64,000 nt of DNA from positions 7,502,001 to 7,566,000 of the forward strand of contig NZ_BJOR01000001.1 in assembly GCF_006540305.1 (NCBI RefSeq). The letters are read 5' to 3'. The notes beneath the pieces are model-generated. The model was given only the letters and a program-made list of their open reading frames with translations. It searched no databases and was not told the DNA's origin. The DNA is from Streptomyces sp. 6-11-2. GTDB taxonomy: Bacteria; Actinomycetota; Actinomycetes; Streptomycetales; Streptomycetaceae. The translations under genes and the position numbers were made by a program. Positions within the stretch are counted from its first letter, which is position 1. Each line of letters starts with the position of its first letter. Shown piece after piece: positions 1 to 8,001 of this stretch.

Positions 1-2
1 GC

Positions 3-146
3 TCCGCCACCATGGCACGACTCCTCAAGCGCTACGCCCACGACCACTGGTACGGCGTCTCCACCACCGCCGACTTCAAGAAGACCGCCCAGTCCATGAC
101 CGGCAAGGACCTGACGTCGTTCTGGAAGACCCACCGCATCCGGTGA
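3..146 (+). CDS. C-terminal end of an M1-family metallopeptidase (partial)
   Basis: Only the last 47 codons are present, and the gene begins before the window. The visible tail contains YAHDHWYGVSTTADFK and TGKDLTSFWKTHRI. This pattern is typical of the helical C-terminal domain of secreted actinobacterial M1 (aminopeptidase N-like) proteins. The catalytic HEXXH region lies outside the window, so activity cannot be judged. The next gene converges on it from the other strand. Family assignment rests on recalled similarity of the tail only. Confidence 0.6.
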   Translation, partial: SATMARLLKRYAHDHWYGVSTTADFKKTAQSMTGKDLTSFWKTHRIR

Positions 147-218
147 ACACCTTGCCCCACCCGCGGTGAGACCTCCTCGCCTCCGCGCCTGTACGCCCGC
201 CGCGCCGAGCGGAAGGGG

Positions 219-926
219 TCAGGCGTCGGCCTTGGGGTGGGCGGGGCTCAGATAGTGCACCGCGGTCCGCTCGGCGTGCGGGACGAGCAGGCCCTGCAGT
301 TCGTCAGCCGCGACCTTGAGGATGTCGCCGTCCCGGGTGGCGTGGAGGGTTTCCAGGACGAAGGCGACGTGGACGGAGTCCTCGGTGACGCGGGTGCGGT
401 GGGCGTCGCGGTGGTTCCAGTGGCGGGTGAGGACACCGGCGGCGTCGGCGTAGATGATCTCGCCGGGCCTGGGGCGTTCGACGGTGCCGGGTTCGCCGAG
501 CGGGGTGAACTCCTCGCTTCCGTCGGCGTAGCGGACGTCGACGTCGCCGGTGACGTGGTCGAGGTCGAAGGCCCCGGCCGGCAGCCCGTGGCGGACGGAG
601 ACGGAGTTGTAGGAGTCGACCGCCGGGTTGATACGGGGCAGCACACCCTTCTTGGTCATACGCCGGCCGAGGGCGTCGACACTGGGGCGGATGCGGCGGG
701 GGTTGGTGCCGAAGGAACGGTACGCGGTGTGCCACGCCTCGATGCGCGGGTCGTTCTCGTCGGCGGGCTGCCATATGCCGAGGGCGAGTTGCTGCTCCAG
801 GTCTTCGAGAGCGGTGGTGGTGTCGGGCCAGGGTTCATGGCCGAGCAGGCCGGTGGCGGTGACCAGGGCGACGAGGGTGTCCGGGAAGGCGTCGGTGACG
901 GCGGGGTTGATGCGGAAGGCGGTCAT
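219..926 (-). CDS. B3/B4 tRNA-binding domain protein
   Basis: This 235-residue cytosolic protein consists of a B3/B4 domain, the fold found as the editing domain of phenylalanyl-tRNA synthetase beta. Free-standing copies may hydrolyse mis-acylated tRNA, but their substrate is generally unknown. Family-like segments include YRSFGTNPRRIRPSVDAL, RINPAVDSYNSVSVRHGLP and GAFDLDHVTGDVDVR. The ATG at 926 is preceded by GGAGGACC, a strong ribosome site, so the longer upstream reading frame is not used. It is the third gene of a minus-strand set with the PaiB-like and EamA genes, which are probably all controlled by the divergent XRE-cupin regulator. Confidence 0.85.
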   Translation of the reverse strand: MTAFRINPAVTDAFPDTLVALVTATGLLGHEPWPDTTTALEDLEQQLALGIWQPADENDPRIEAWHTAYRSFGTNPRRIRPSVDALGRRMTKKGVLPRINPAVDSYNSVSVRHGLPAGAFDLDHVTGDVDVRYADGSEEFTPLGEPGTVERPRPGEIIYADAAGVLTRHWNHRDAHRTRVTEDSVHVAFVLETLHATRDGDILKVAADELQGLLVPHAERTAVHYLSPAHPKADA

Positions 927-966
927 GTGCGAGGTCCTCCTCTCGTGTGTGTGCCGGCGGCGGGCT

Positions 967-1614
967 TCAGGGCTTCCATGGGCCGATGCGGTCCAGGCGG
1001 CGCAGCTGCTGGCGTGCGGCTGGTCCGTCCAGACCCCGGCCGCGCGCGGTGAGTCGGCCGGCGACGGCGGTGCGGTGCTCGACGGGTTTGTGGTCGTCGT
1101 ACTTGAACTTGGCCCGCACCTCGATGACCTCCAGGCGCAGTCCGCGGATGCCGGGGAGCATCCGCCCGTAGGGCGGCTGGTCGACGTCGATGGGGGCGTG
1201 GTCGCCGTCGGGCTGGAAGTGGGCCAACTGGCGGCGCAGCAGGTCGGCCTTGGCCTCGGGGGCGTCGACGATGTGGGCGCGGCAGGTGAACTGGACGGCC
1301 GCGTAGTAGCTGGTGGGCACGCCATCGGTGGGCGGGATGCCGGGCTTGGCGCGCCAGGGTCCGGGGACGAAGGCGTAGTCGCCGATGACGGTGAAGGTGA
1401 CGTGCGGGTCGTGCTCGATCGCCTTCCAGACCGGGTTGGGCCGGGCGAGGTGGATCAGCAGTTGGCCGTTGTCGGTGGTGAAGTGGGTGGGGACGACGAC
1501 GGGCGCCTGGCCGAGCAGGCCGTTGACGCTGAGCTGGCCGAAGTCGTGGCCGTCGGCGATCCATGTCTGCCATTCGGCATCGTCCAGGCCGGCATCCCAG
1601 GGCTGGATGAACAT
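967..1614 (-). CDS. PaiB-like FMN-binding protein
   Basis: The 215-residue product matches the FMN-binding negative transcriptional regulator (PaiB) family. It has the N-terminal MFIQPWDAG, the FMN-fold segment VVVPTHFTTDNGQLLIHLAR and the C-terminal MLPGIRGLRLEVIEVRAKFKY. In Bacillus the family represses sporulation and protease genes. Actinobacterial members usually sit beside exporters, and a direct regulatory role here is inference. The gene lies 38 bases downstream of the EamA exporter and 40 bases upstream of the B3/4 gene, so the three probably share a transcript. The start at 1614 follows a GGAGAATC ribosome site. Confidence 0.85.
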   Translation of the reverse strand: MFIQPWDAGLDDAEWQTWIADGHDFGQLSVNGLLGQAPVVVPTHFTTDNGQLLIHLARPNPVWKAIEHDPHVTFTVIGDYAFVPGPWRAKPGIPPTDGVPTSYYAAVQFTCRAHIVDAPEAKADLLRRQLAHFQPDGDHAPIDVDQPPYGRMLPGIRGLRLEVIEVRAKFKYDDHKPVEHRTAVAGRLTARGRGLDGPAARQQLRRLDRIGPWKP

Positions 1615-1652
1615 GTGATTCTCCTTGGTGGCGGTAGAACGGACAGGGCGGT

Positions 1653-2489
1653 TCAGGTGAGGGCGAGGAGGCTGACCGCGACGGCGGCGGTGCCCAGGCC
1701 GACGAGCTGGCCACGGTGGACGCGTTCGGCGAGCACGGCGCGGGCGAGCAGCACCGTGCCCGCCGGATACAGGGCGGTGATCACGGCGACGACGGTGAGG
1801 TCCCCGCTGCGCGCGGCGAGCAGGAACAGCAGGTTCGCCAGCGAGTCCAGCACGCCCGAGGCCGCGGAGATCGTGTAGGCGGGCTTCTCCGGGCCCAGCC
1901 GGCGGCGCATCACCGCGGCCGCGGCCAGGGTGACGGCCGAGGAGACCGCTCTGCCGATGATCAGAGGGGCCACACCGCTGTCGGAGGGCGCCTGGTGCAG
2001 GAAGACGAGCTGAAGGGCGATGGCGGCACCCGCGCCGAAGGCCAGCAGCAGCGCCGTCCGGGACGGACGCGACGAGCTTTCTCCGTGCCCGGCGCTCACC
2101 ATGACCACCGCCACCAGCGCCAGCGGCAGACCCGCAAGCCCGGCCACGCCCAGGCGCTCGCCCTGGAGCAGTCCGACCGCGACCGGAAGCGCGGCGGAGA
2201 CCAGCGCGGTGATGGGCGAGAGCACGTTCATCGGGCCGATCGCGAGGGTCTTGTACAGCAGGGCGAACGCGGCGGCGGACGCGACCCCGGAGGCTGCGCC
2301 CCACCCGACGCTCGCCCAGGTGAACGTGGCGCCCAGGACGGGCCACAGCAGCAGCTCGACGGCGAGACTGGCCGGGGCCGCGACCAGTACGGTGCGCAGC
2401 ACATGCGCCTTACGGGCACCGAGGCCTCCGAGGAAGTCGGCGCATCCGTAGGCGAGAGAGCTGCCCAGGGCCAGCAGCAGAGCGAGCAC
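1653..2489 (-). CDS. EamA/DMT-superfamily small-molecule exporter
   Basis: This 278-residue integral membrane protein has about ten hydrophobic helices in two homologous halves, the classic EamA layout. It begins MLALLLALGSSLAYGCADF and has a recognisable second-half signature around ALYPAGTVLLARAVLAERVH. Family members export amino acids or metabolites, and the substrate here is not evident. It is the first gene of the minus-strand set and starts 118 bases from the divergent XRE-cupin regulator. Repeats in that gap probably control both directions. Confidence 0.85.
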   Translation of the reverse strand: MLALLLALGSSLAYGCADFLGGLGARKAHVLRTVLVAAPASLAVELLLWPVLGATFTWASVGWGAASGVASAAAFALLYKTLAIGPMNVLSPITALVSAALPVAVGLLQGERLGVAGLAGLPLALVAVVMVSAGHGESSSRPSRTALLLAFGAGAAIALQLVFLHQAPSDSGVAPLIIGRAVSSAVTLAAAAVMRRRLGPEKPAYTISAASGVLDSLANLLFLLAARSGDLTVVAVITALYPAGTVLLARAVLAERVHRGQLVGLGTAAVAVSLLALT

Positions 2490-2500
2490 GGCACTTCCCT

Positions 2501-2607
2501 AACTTTCACAATGGAACGACCCGACCGTACAATGAAACGACCGCCTGTTGTCAACCAAATGACCGGACGGTCCATTCCAGTGCTCCACTCGTCAGGACGG
2601 TGATCAA
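2501..2607. promoter_or_regulatory. Divergent promoter region with repeated ACAATGRAACGACC boxes
   Basis: The gap between the exporter and the XRE regulator carries two direct copies of ACAATGRAACGACC, at 2508-2521 and 2529-2542. They are spaced 21 bases apart, two helical turns. A related inverted copy, GGACGGTCCATT, lies at 2565-2576. This arrangement is what an autoregulating XRE dimer would need. Binding by the adjacent regulator is inferred from position only. Confidence 0.55.
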
Positions 2608-3192
2608 GTGCCCGAGGCAGAAGCAGCCCTGCGCACGCTCGCGCACAACGTCAGAGCCGCACGCACACGAGCGGGCCTGTCCCTGGACGAACTGGGGCGC
2701 CGGGCCAAGGTCAGCAAGGGTGCTCTGGTCGGGCTGGAGAAAGCCCAGGGCAACCCGAACTTCGCCACTCTGGTCCGCCTCGCCGACACTCTCGGCATCT
2801 CGGTGTCCGCACTGATGGAAGGACCGGCCGAAGGCCGTGTCCGCGTGGTGTCCGCCGACGCCGTCATGCCCCTGTGGGCCGGGGAGCAGGGCAGCGAGGC
2901 CCGGCTCATGCTGACCACCTCGGGACCGGCTCCGGTCGAGGTCTGGCGCTGGAAACTGGAGCCCGGCGAGGAATACCCCAGCCACCCCCACCAGGCCGGC
3001 GTCGTGGAAACCGTCAGCGTCACGTCCGGCCGGATGACACTGATCGTCGACGGCGCCGAGCATCCTGTCGAGGCCGGACAGACCGCCACCTTCGACGCTG
3101 ACACCACCCACACCTACCGCGGCTCGGGCACCGAGACCTGCCACCTCATCATGACCGTTCACATCCCGCCCGGCCCCGGCTCCACAACCTGA
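2608..3192 (+). CDS. XRE-family transcriptional regulator with C-terminal cupin domain
   Basis: The 194-residue protein combines an N-terminal XRE helix-turn-helix (about residues 10-65, with AGLSLDELGRRAKVSKGALV) and a C-terminal cupin sensor (about residues 110-185, with the EYPSHPHQAGVVETVSVTSG metal-site region). Such regulators sense a small ligand in the cupin barrel and usually repress a neighbouring exporter or enzyme. It starts at a GTG and is divergent from the EamA, PaiB-like and B3/4 set, which are its likely targets. The ligand is unknown. Confidence 0.9.
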   Translation: MPEAEAALRTLAHNVRAARTRAGLSLDELGRRAKVSKGALVGLEKAQGNPNFATLVRLADTLGISVSALMEGPAEGRVRVVSADAVMPLWAGEQGSEARLMLTTSGPAPVEVWRWKLEPGEEYPSHPHQAGVVETVSVTSGRMTLIVDGAEHPVEAGQTATFDADTTHTYRGSGTETCHLIMTVHIPPGPGSTT

Positions 3193-3330
3193 CCGGCCCG
3201 GACCGGAAGTCCGCCCGCGCCCGCGGCGACGAACGCCCCCGCGCACTCCGATCCGGAGTCCAGGACACGGTCTTCATCCCGCCGACGCCACCGCGCACTC
3301 CGGTCGGCGGCGGGTCGACGCTGGGTGGGC

Positions 3331-3456
3331 ATGCTGGTCCTGCCGGGCGCGCTGTTCACCGTGCTCGCCGTGGCGGCGTCCGTGTTCGGACACCGCCACG
3401 CCGCCGACGGGCAACGGCTGAGCCACGCCGTCGAACCCTTCCGTAAAGGCGCCTGA
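3331..3456 (+). CDS. Possible 41-residue single-span membrane peptide
   Basis: A short frame from ATG at 3331 encodes one hydrophobic segment, MLVLPGALFTVLAVAASVFG, followed by a charged tail ending EPFRKGA. No clear ribosome site precedes it and no family is recognised. It may be a remnant of a longer gene, since the frame stays open upstream without a start. It is reported because it is the only coding-like stretch between the XRE regulator and the leader of the hydrolase gene. Confidence 0.25.
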   Translation: MLVLPGALFTVLAVAASVFGHRHAADGQRLSHAVEPFRKGA

Positions 3457-3637
3457 GAGAATGACGGAGTGACTACTCGCTCTTGAGGTGGCACGCGCCC
3501 GCTCAAGGTCGCACGCGCCCGCGTCGACCCCTTCCCGAGCCGAGCCATACAGAATTCTTTGCCGCCCCCTATCGGTTTCTGTATGGGAGTGGGAGGGGAA
3601 GTCCGGAGCAGGTTTCGCGGAGCGATGGGGAATTGAC

Positions 3638-3857
3638 GTGACCTGCATCACATGAGGGTTGGATCTCGCCTTGTTTCACTCTTCCATCGCGAACTGAAGC
3701 GGCTGGTCAGAGGCGCTCTTCGGATTGCATTGCGGTTTCCTGGAGCAACACCGGCCGACGCGCAGACGGCACATCAAGGCTTCTGGCACCTATTGCTCTG
3801 CGTCAAACGGTCATGCGAGTCTTCCCGGCAATTCGACGCCGCAGGCTGTTTCGGACC
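3638..3857 (+). promoter_or_regulatory. Leader region A, sharing five boxes with the hydroxylase leader
   Basis: This non-coding stretch upstream of the metallo-beta-lactamase-fold gene aligns with 15427-15647 (minus strand). Shared boxes are GTGACCTGCATCACATG (3638-3654), TCAGAGGC (3707-3714), GGCCGACGC (3753-3761), CTATTGC (3790-3796) and a core containing TCTTCCCGGCAATTCGACG within 3818-3838. Distances between boxes agree within about two bases. The first box has the CRP-like layout CGTGA-N6-TCACA. The core ends about 140 bases before the hydrolase start. It could be a shared promoter or a structured RNA leader. Confidence 0.6.
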
Positions 3858-3977
3858 CGGATCGCCGCTCGGCGAATGAGCGCTTCCGGCTACTGCAATC
3901 TCGCAACGCCCCTATTGCGCACTGTCCATGGCAGTGCACAACCTCAGCCAGCCCACTCCACACCAAGGCGGATGATC

Positions 3978-5123
3978 ATGTGCAACCTGTGCGGTCCTGA
4001 ATCTCCTGCCGATGCCGGAAGCGGGGTCGCTCGGCGCTCCGTGCTGACCGCCCTCGGTATCTCTCCGGTGGTCCTCAGCCTCCCCGGCGCGACAGCGGCG
4101 GCGGCGGAAACCCGTACCGAGCCCTCGGGCCGGGAGCCCGGCAAGAGCTCGCCGAGTGCGCTCGAACTGGTGCTGCTGGGCACCAAGGCGGGCCCTCCGA
4201 TCGACCCGCTGCGGGCTGGGATCTCCACCGCGCTCGTCGTCGACGGCGCGACGTACGTGATCGACTGCGGGCGCTCGGCCGCCACCCAGTACGTGCGGTC
4301 CGGCCTCACACTGGCGTCCCTGAGCGGTATTTTCATCACGCATCTCCACGCCGACCACGTCGCCGACTACTACAACTTCTTCCTGCTCGGGGGCAGCGTC
4401 CCCAACCAGGAGCACGACAACCTCACCCGCCCCGTCCCCGTCTACGGTCCCGGACCGGCCGGCGGGCTCCCGCCGAAGTTCGGTGGCGGACAGGCGCCGA
4501 CGGTCAACCCGGACAGCCCGACGCCGGGCCTGAAGGCACTGACCGACGACTGCCACGCGGCGTACGCCTACAGCACGAACGTCTTCCTGCGTGACATGGG
4601 TATCCAGGACATCCGGGCCCTTGCCGATGTGCACGAGATCGAGCTTCCGAGGGTCGGTGCCACGTACGAGAACACCGCGCCCGCGATGAAGCCGTTCGTC
4701 GTGATGGAGGACGACCGCGTCAAGGTCTCCGCGATCCTGGTGCCGCACGGACCGGTGTTCCCCTCCTTCGCGTTCCGCTTCGACACCGACCACGGCTCGG
4801 TCACGTTCTCCGGCGACACGACGTACAGCGACAATCTGATCGCCCTGGCCAAGGGCTCGGACGTGCTGGTCCACGAGGCGATCAGCGTCGAGGGGCTCGA
4901 CGCCCCGGCGGTCTTCGTGGACCACTTGCTGCAGTCCCACGTCGAGGTCCAGAAGGTCGGTCCGATCGCACAGCGGGCCGAGGTCGACATGCTCGTGCTC
5001 TCGCACATCTCCGAGGTCGCCCACAACCCGATCGACGCCCGGAAGTGGAAGAAGTGGGCACAGCGGGGGTACGGCGGCAAGGTGGTCGTCGGCGAGGACC
5101 TTCAGCGGATCAAGCTGGCCTGA
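3978..5123 (+). CDS. Tat-exported metallo-beta-lactamase-fold hydrolase
   Basis: The 381-residue product carries a twin-arginine signal (ARRSVLTALGISPVVLSL followed by ATAAAAE), so it is probably exported folded. The zinc signature HLHADHVADYYNF lies in the first half. Later ligand regions are VTFSGDTTYSDN, with its aspartate, and LVLSHISEVAHN, with its histidine. The overall pattern is RNase Z/arylsulfatase-like. AAGGCGG lies six bases before the ATG at 3978, so that start is preferred over the ATG at 3972. The substrate is unknown. Sharing of the upstream leader with the aromatic operon suggests it acts in the same pathway, for example on a lactone or ester, but this is inference. Confidence 0.85.
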   Translation: MCNLCGPESPADAGSGVARRSVLTALGISPVVLSLPGATAAAAETRTEPSGREPGKSSPSALELVLLGTKAGPPIDPLRAGISTALVVDGATYVIDCGRSAATQYVRSGLTLASLSGIFITHLHADHVADYYNFFLLGGSVPNQEHDNLTRPVPVYGPGPAGGLPPKFGGGQAPTVNPDSPTPGLKALTDDCHAAYAYSTNVFLRDMGIQDIRALADVHEIELPRVGATYENTAPAMKPFVVMEDDRVKVSAILVPHGPVFPSFAFRFDTDHGSVTFSGDTTYSDNLIALAKGSDVLVHEAISVEGLDAPAVFVDHLLQSHVEVQKVGPIAQRAEVDMLVLSHISEVAHNPIDARKWKKWAQRGYGGKVVVGEDLQRIKLA

Positions 5124-5171
5124 TCCGGCCTGCCGAGGTCATCGGCCGGCCCACGACTCCCGACTCGTCGG

Positions 5172-5214
5172 GCCCGGCCCGGTGCGACCGTTGATCGGGC
5201 GCACCGGGCCGGGC
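5172..5214. terminator. Bidirectional hairpin between convergent genes
   Basis: A perfect 15-base-pair GC-rich stem (5172-5186 with 5200-5214) and a 13-base loop lie between the hydrolase stop and the end of the FAH-fold gene. It probably ends both converging transcripts. Confidence 0.75.
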
Positions 5215-5225
5215 GGCACAGGGGC

Positions 5226-6044
5226 TCAGATGATCGGGGTGGACACCGTGCCGATACCGTCGATGGTCACCTCGACCAGGTCCCCGGGCTTCAGATACCT
5301 CTGCGGCGTGCGAGCCCTCCCCACTCCACCGGGGGTGCCGGTGAGAATCAGGTCTCCGGGGTGCAGGGGCACCATGGTCGACACGTACGCGACCAAGTGA
5401 GCCGGAGTGAACAACAGGTCCGCGATCGTGTGCTCCTGGACCGGGGTGCCGTTGAGAGTGGTGCGGAGAACGGCGGTTGCGGGATCGAACTCGTCGGGCG
5501 TGGTCAGGACCGGGCCGACCGGAGTGGAACGTGCCCAGATCTTGCCCTGCAGCCACTCCGTCGTGCGGTACTGCCATCCCCGCATGGAGATGTCGTTGGC
5601 CACCGTGAAACCGGCGATGTACTGGCCCGCCTCTTCCTCACGCACCTTGTACGCGGTCCGTCCGATGACGACGGCGAGCTCCCCCTCCCAGTCCATCTCC
5701 GGATCCTCCGCCACGGCCGGCACCGCGTCAGCGGGGCCGGTCAAGGTGTCGGCGAACTTCGCGAAGAGGGTGGGATGGGCGGGGAGTTCCCGGCCCATTT
5801 CCTGAATGTGGCTTGTGTAGTTGAGGCCGGCGCAGAGCACCTTCGACGGACGCGGTACGACGGTCCGCACATCGACGTCGCCCCTGCGGTGCCGGCGCCC
5901 GGTGGCGTTCCTCGCGATCCGCTGCCAGTCCACGTCCGCCAGCAGGGAACCGACGTCGGCATGACCGGGGAGTTCGGTGAACTCATCACCGTCCAGGCGG
6001 GCTGCGCATGTCCCCTGGCGGGTGCGCACGGTTGCCAGTCTCAC
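5226..6044 (-). CDS. Fumarylacetoacetate hydrolase-fold enzyme (hydratase/hydrolase)
   Basis: This 272-residue protein has a short N-terminal domain (MRLATVRTRQGTCAARLDGD) and a FAH catalytic domain. Metal-ligand motifs are MDWEGELAVVIGRTAY, giving the E-x-E pair, and VANDISMRGWQ, giving the aspartate. The closing signature is HPGDLILTGTPGGVG. In meta-cleavage pathways this superfamily supplies 2-oxopent-4-enoate hydratases, oxalocrotonate decarboxylases and 2-hydroxyhepta-2,4-diene-1,7-dioate isomerases. It is the last gene of the minus-strand aromatic cluster and lies one base from the monooxygenase gene. A hydratase or decarboxylase step is the most plausible role. Confidence 0.85.
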   Translation of the reverse strand: MRLATVRTRQGTCAARLDGDEFTELPGHADVGSLLADVDWQRIARNATGRRHRRGDVDVRTVVPRPSKVLCAGLNYTSHIQEMGRELPAHPTLFAKFADTLTGPADAVPAVAEDPEMDWEGELAVVIGRTAYKVREEEAGQYIAGFTVANDISMRGWQYRTTEWLQGKIWARSTPVGPVLTTPDEFDPATAVLRTTLNGTPVQEHTIADLLFTPAHLVAYVSTMVPLHPGDLILTGTPGGVGRARTPQRYLKPGDLVEVTIDGIGTVSTPII

Positions 6045-6045
6045 T

Positions 6046-7305
6046 TCATTCCTTTCCTGTTGCGCCGACGCCCTTGCCCGCGCCGGAACTCGCGCTCGGT
6101 CCGATGCCTCGGACGCCGACGGACGCCGGGTCGGGAATCACCAGATCGAAGAACCCCCAGTGCGACCCGGCGGGCAGGGTGCCCGACAGCATCCGGCCGC
6201 ACTTCTGCGTCACGATGTGCGAAGAGCCCCGGTGCTGGCTTCCGGCATGGCTGTCGCGGAAGAACCGCTGCAACGTGCCGTTCCGCATGACCTGCGCGCC
6301 CGCGAAACGGTGCACGAGCTGACTGATCTCCAGCGCGGTCCGGGTGGCCAGGCTGCAGGCGAGCCGTGACATCGTCTCCTGCTCGTCGTTCAGCTGAGCT
6401 CCCGTCGCGAGGGTCGACTCGTTGTCGCGCCAGGTCTCACGCAGCAGGGCCATCGTGCCCCGGACATGCGAGAAGTGACGTGCGAACTCCGCGAAGAACT
6501 CGTCGCTGGTGACCGGGGAGCTCTCGGAAGGGTCCTTGCGCCGGGTCAGGTCACGCAGTTCGTCGAGCATGCGCCGCGCGACACCCTGGGACCAGGCCGC
6601 CTGGTGCAGGCCGGCCAGCAGGGCAGGGCTCACCCGGCTCATGCAGCGTCCTCGTCGGGCGTTCTCCGGGCCGATGCCGAAGACGTACTTGTCCTCGACC
6701 CGCACTTCCTCGGCCCGGTAGTCGAGGCTCGCGGTCGCGCGCAGCCCCAGCATGTCCCAGTTGTCACTGATCCGCATGGCGGTCCGGGGAACAAGGCAGA
6801 CCAGCCGCTCTCCCGTGCCCTCGACCGTCACCGCCAGATTGAGGTGGGTGGCCATCGACACCCCTGGGGCGAACTTCCAGACACCGCTCACCCGGTAGCC
6901 GCCGCCCTCCCGTACGGCCCGGCCGGTGAAGGCGGTCGACTGTCCCGCCACCAGCGGGTACGTGTCGTCGGCGAAGAGCTCGGGGACCGCCTCGTCACTC
7001 AAGTAGGCGGCCGCCGTCGCCGTTTCACTCGTCAGGGCGCGCACCAGCCATCCCAGCGAGGCGTCGGCGTGCGACAGCTTCTCGATCACCTCCAGGATCT
7101 GCAGGGGGGAAGCCTCCAGGCCACCGAGTTCGGCCGGCACCATCAGCTTGAAGACGCCGCTGTCGCGCAGTGCGTCCTGTACCACCGGTGTCGGCCGCCG
7201 CAGACGTTCGCTGTCCTCGGCCTCGCTCTGCAGGAGTGGGTAGATGTCCGTCAACTCCGCGAGCAGGCTGCCCGTTTCCTCGTTCACCTGCGTATCGACC
7301 GTCAT
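6046..7305 (-). CDS. Acyl-CoA-dehydrogenase-fold flavin monooxygenase
   Basis: The 419-residue protein has the three-part acyl-CoA dehydrogenase fold: an N-terminal helical domain (about 20-125), a beta domain containing VSGVWKFAPGVSMATHLNLA, and a C-terminal four-helix domain. The N-terminal LMVPAELGGLEASPLQIL and C-terminal HRGSSHIVTQKCGRML regions resemble the class D flavin monooxygenases (HsaA-, DszC- or HpaB-like) that use reduced FMN or FADH2. It overlaps the flavin reductase gene by four bases (ATGA), so the two are very likely a translationally coupled two-component monooxygenase. A true acyl-CoA dehydrogenase is the alternative. Confidence 0.8.
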   Translation of the reverse strand: MTVDTQVNEETGSLLAELTDIYPLLQSEAEDSERLRRPTPVVQDALRDSGVFKLMVPAELGGLEASPLQILEVIEKLSHADASLGWLVRALTSETATAAAYLSDEAVPELFADDTYPLVAGQSTAFTGRAVREGGGYRVSGVWKFAPGVSMATHLNLAVTVEGTGERLVCLVPRTAMRISDNWDMLGLRATASLDYRAEEVRVEDKYVFGIGPENARRGRCMSRVSPALLAGLHQAAWSQGVARRMLDELRDLTRRKDPSESSPVTSDEFFAEFARHFSHVRGTMALLRETWRDNESTLATGAQLNDEQETMSRLACSLATRTALEISQLVHRFAGAQVMRNGTLQRFFRDSHAGSQHRGSSHIVTQKCGRMLSGTLPAGSHWGFFDLVIPDPASVGVRGIGPSASSGAGKGVGATGKE

Positions 7306-7901
7306 CGTCGGCCCCTCTCGGACTGTGCACCCTCACCGGCGCCGCGCTCGGCGTCCTCGGCCAGAGCGCCCCACTGACCGCGGTAGAAGAGCAGGGGCCG
7401 GGTGTCGTCCTGCTGGCCGTAGGACAGCACACGCCCGAGCACGAGGACGTGGTCGCCGCCGTCGTACCCCGCCCACGGCGTGCACTGGAAGTACGCCAGC
7501 GAGCCGTTGATCCGTGGCGCCACGTCGTCGCCGACCCACTCGATGCGGTGGGTGTCCTGCGGCTTGCCCGCGAACTGCAGCGCGGTGGCGAGTTGGTTGT
7601 CCCCGAGCACGTTGACCGCGAAGGGCCGCTCGAGCAGGTAGGTCAGTGCGCGCGAGGTCCGCTGCATGGAGACGAGCACCAGGGGTGGGTCCAGGGACAC
7701 CGAGGTGAAGGAGTTCACGGTGACCCCGTAGTAGCTGTCGCCGGACTGATACGTGAGGACGACGACTCCGGTGGCGAAGTTCCCCAGCGTGTTGCGCAGC
7801 TGACGAGGATCGGCGAGCGGTGGTACCGCCGCGCTCGACGCGAGGGTCCTGGCGTCAGCGGCTTTCTCGTAGATCTCCGAGTCCCACATGATCTCGGTCA
7901 T
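7302..7901 (-). CDS. Flavin reductase (HpaC/HsaB-like)
   Basis: This 199-residue flavin reductase-domain protein carries LRNTLGNFATGVVVLTYQ, GVTVNSFTSVSLDPPLVLVS and FAVNVLGDNQLATALQFAG, all typical of NAD(P)H:flavin oxidoreductases that feed class D monooxygenases. The ATG at 7901 follows CAGGAGGATT, so longer frames are rejected. It overlaps the following monooxygenase by four bases. It could also supply reduced flavin to the HpaB-type hydroxylase at 13769-15334, which has no other reductase nearby. A hairpin separates it from the permease gene upstream. Confidence 0.9.
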   Translation of the reverse strand: MTEIMWDSEIYEKAADARTLASSAAVPPLADPRQLRNTLGNFATGVVVLTYQSGDSYYGVTVNSFTSVSLDPPLVLVSMQRTSRALTYLLERPFAVNVLGDNQLATALQFAGKPQDTHRIEWVGDDVAPRINGSLAYFQCTPWAGYDGGDHVLVLGRVLSYGQQDDTRPLLFYRGQWGALAEDAERGAGEGAQSERGRR

Positions 7902-7958
7902 CCCGAATCCTCCTGGATGAATCGTGGGTCCCGTCCTGGGACAGGGCCGGGGTAGGGG

Positions 7959-7994
7959 GCCGGCAGCCACGTACCGTGGGCCGTGGCTGCCGGC
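7959..7994 (-). terminator. Intra-cluster hairpin after the permease gene
   Basis: A perfect 13-base-pair stem (7959-7971 with 7982-7994) and a ten-base loop follow the NCS1 permease stop and precede the flavin reductase ribosome site. It probably terminates or attenuates the upstream transcript, splitting the cluster into two expression levels. Confidence 0.65.
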
Positions 7995-8001
7995 TGCGGG
8001 G

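Noticed and set aside
3652..3879. 75-codon plus-strand frame within leader A
   Set aside because: Although leader B encodes a vaguely similar frame (both contain SSRQFD), the similarity follows from the identical DNA core. There is no ribosome site, and leader B lacks a matching start. A non-coding leader fits better, though a leader peptide is not excluded.
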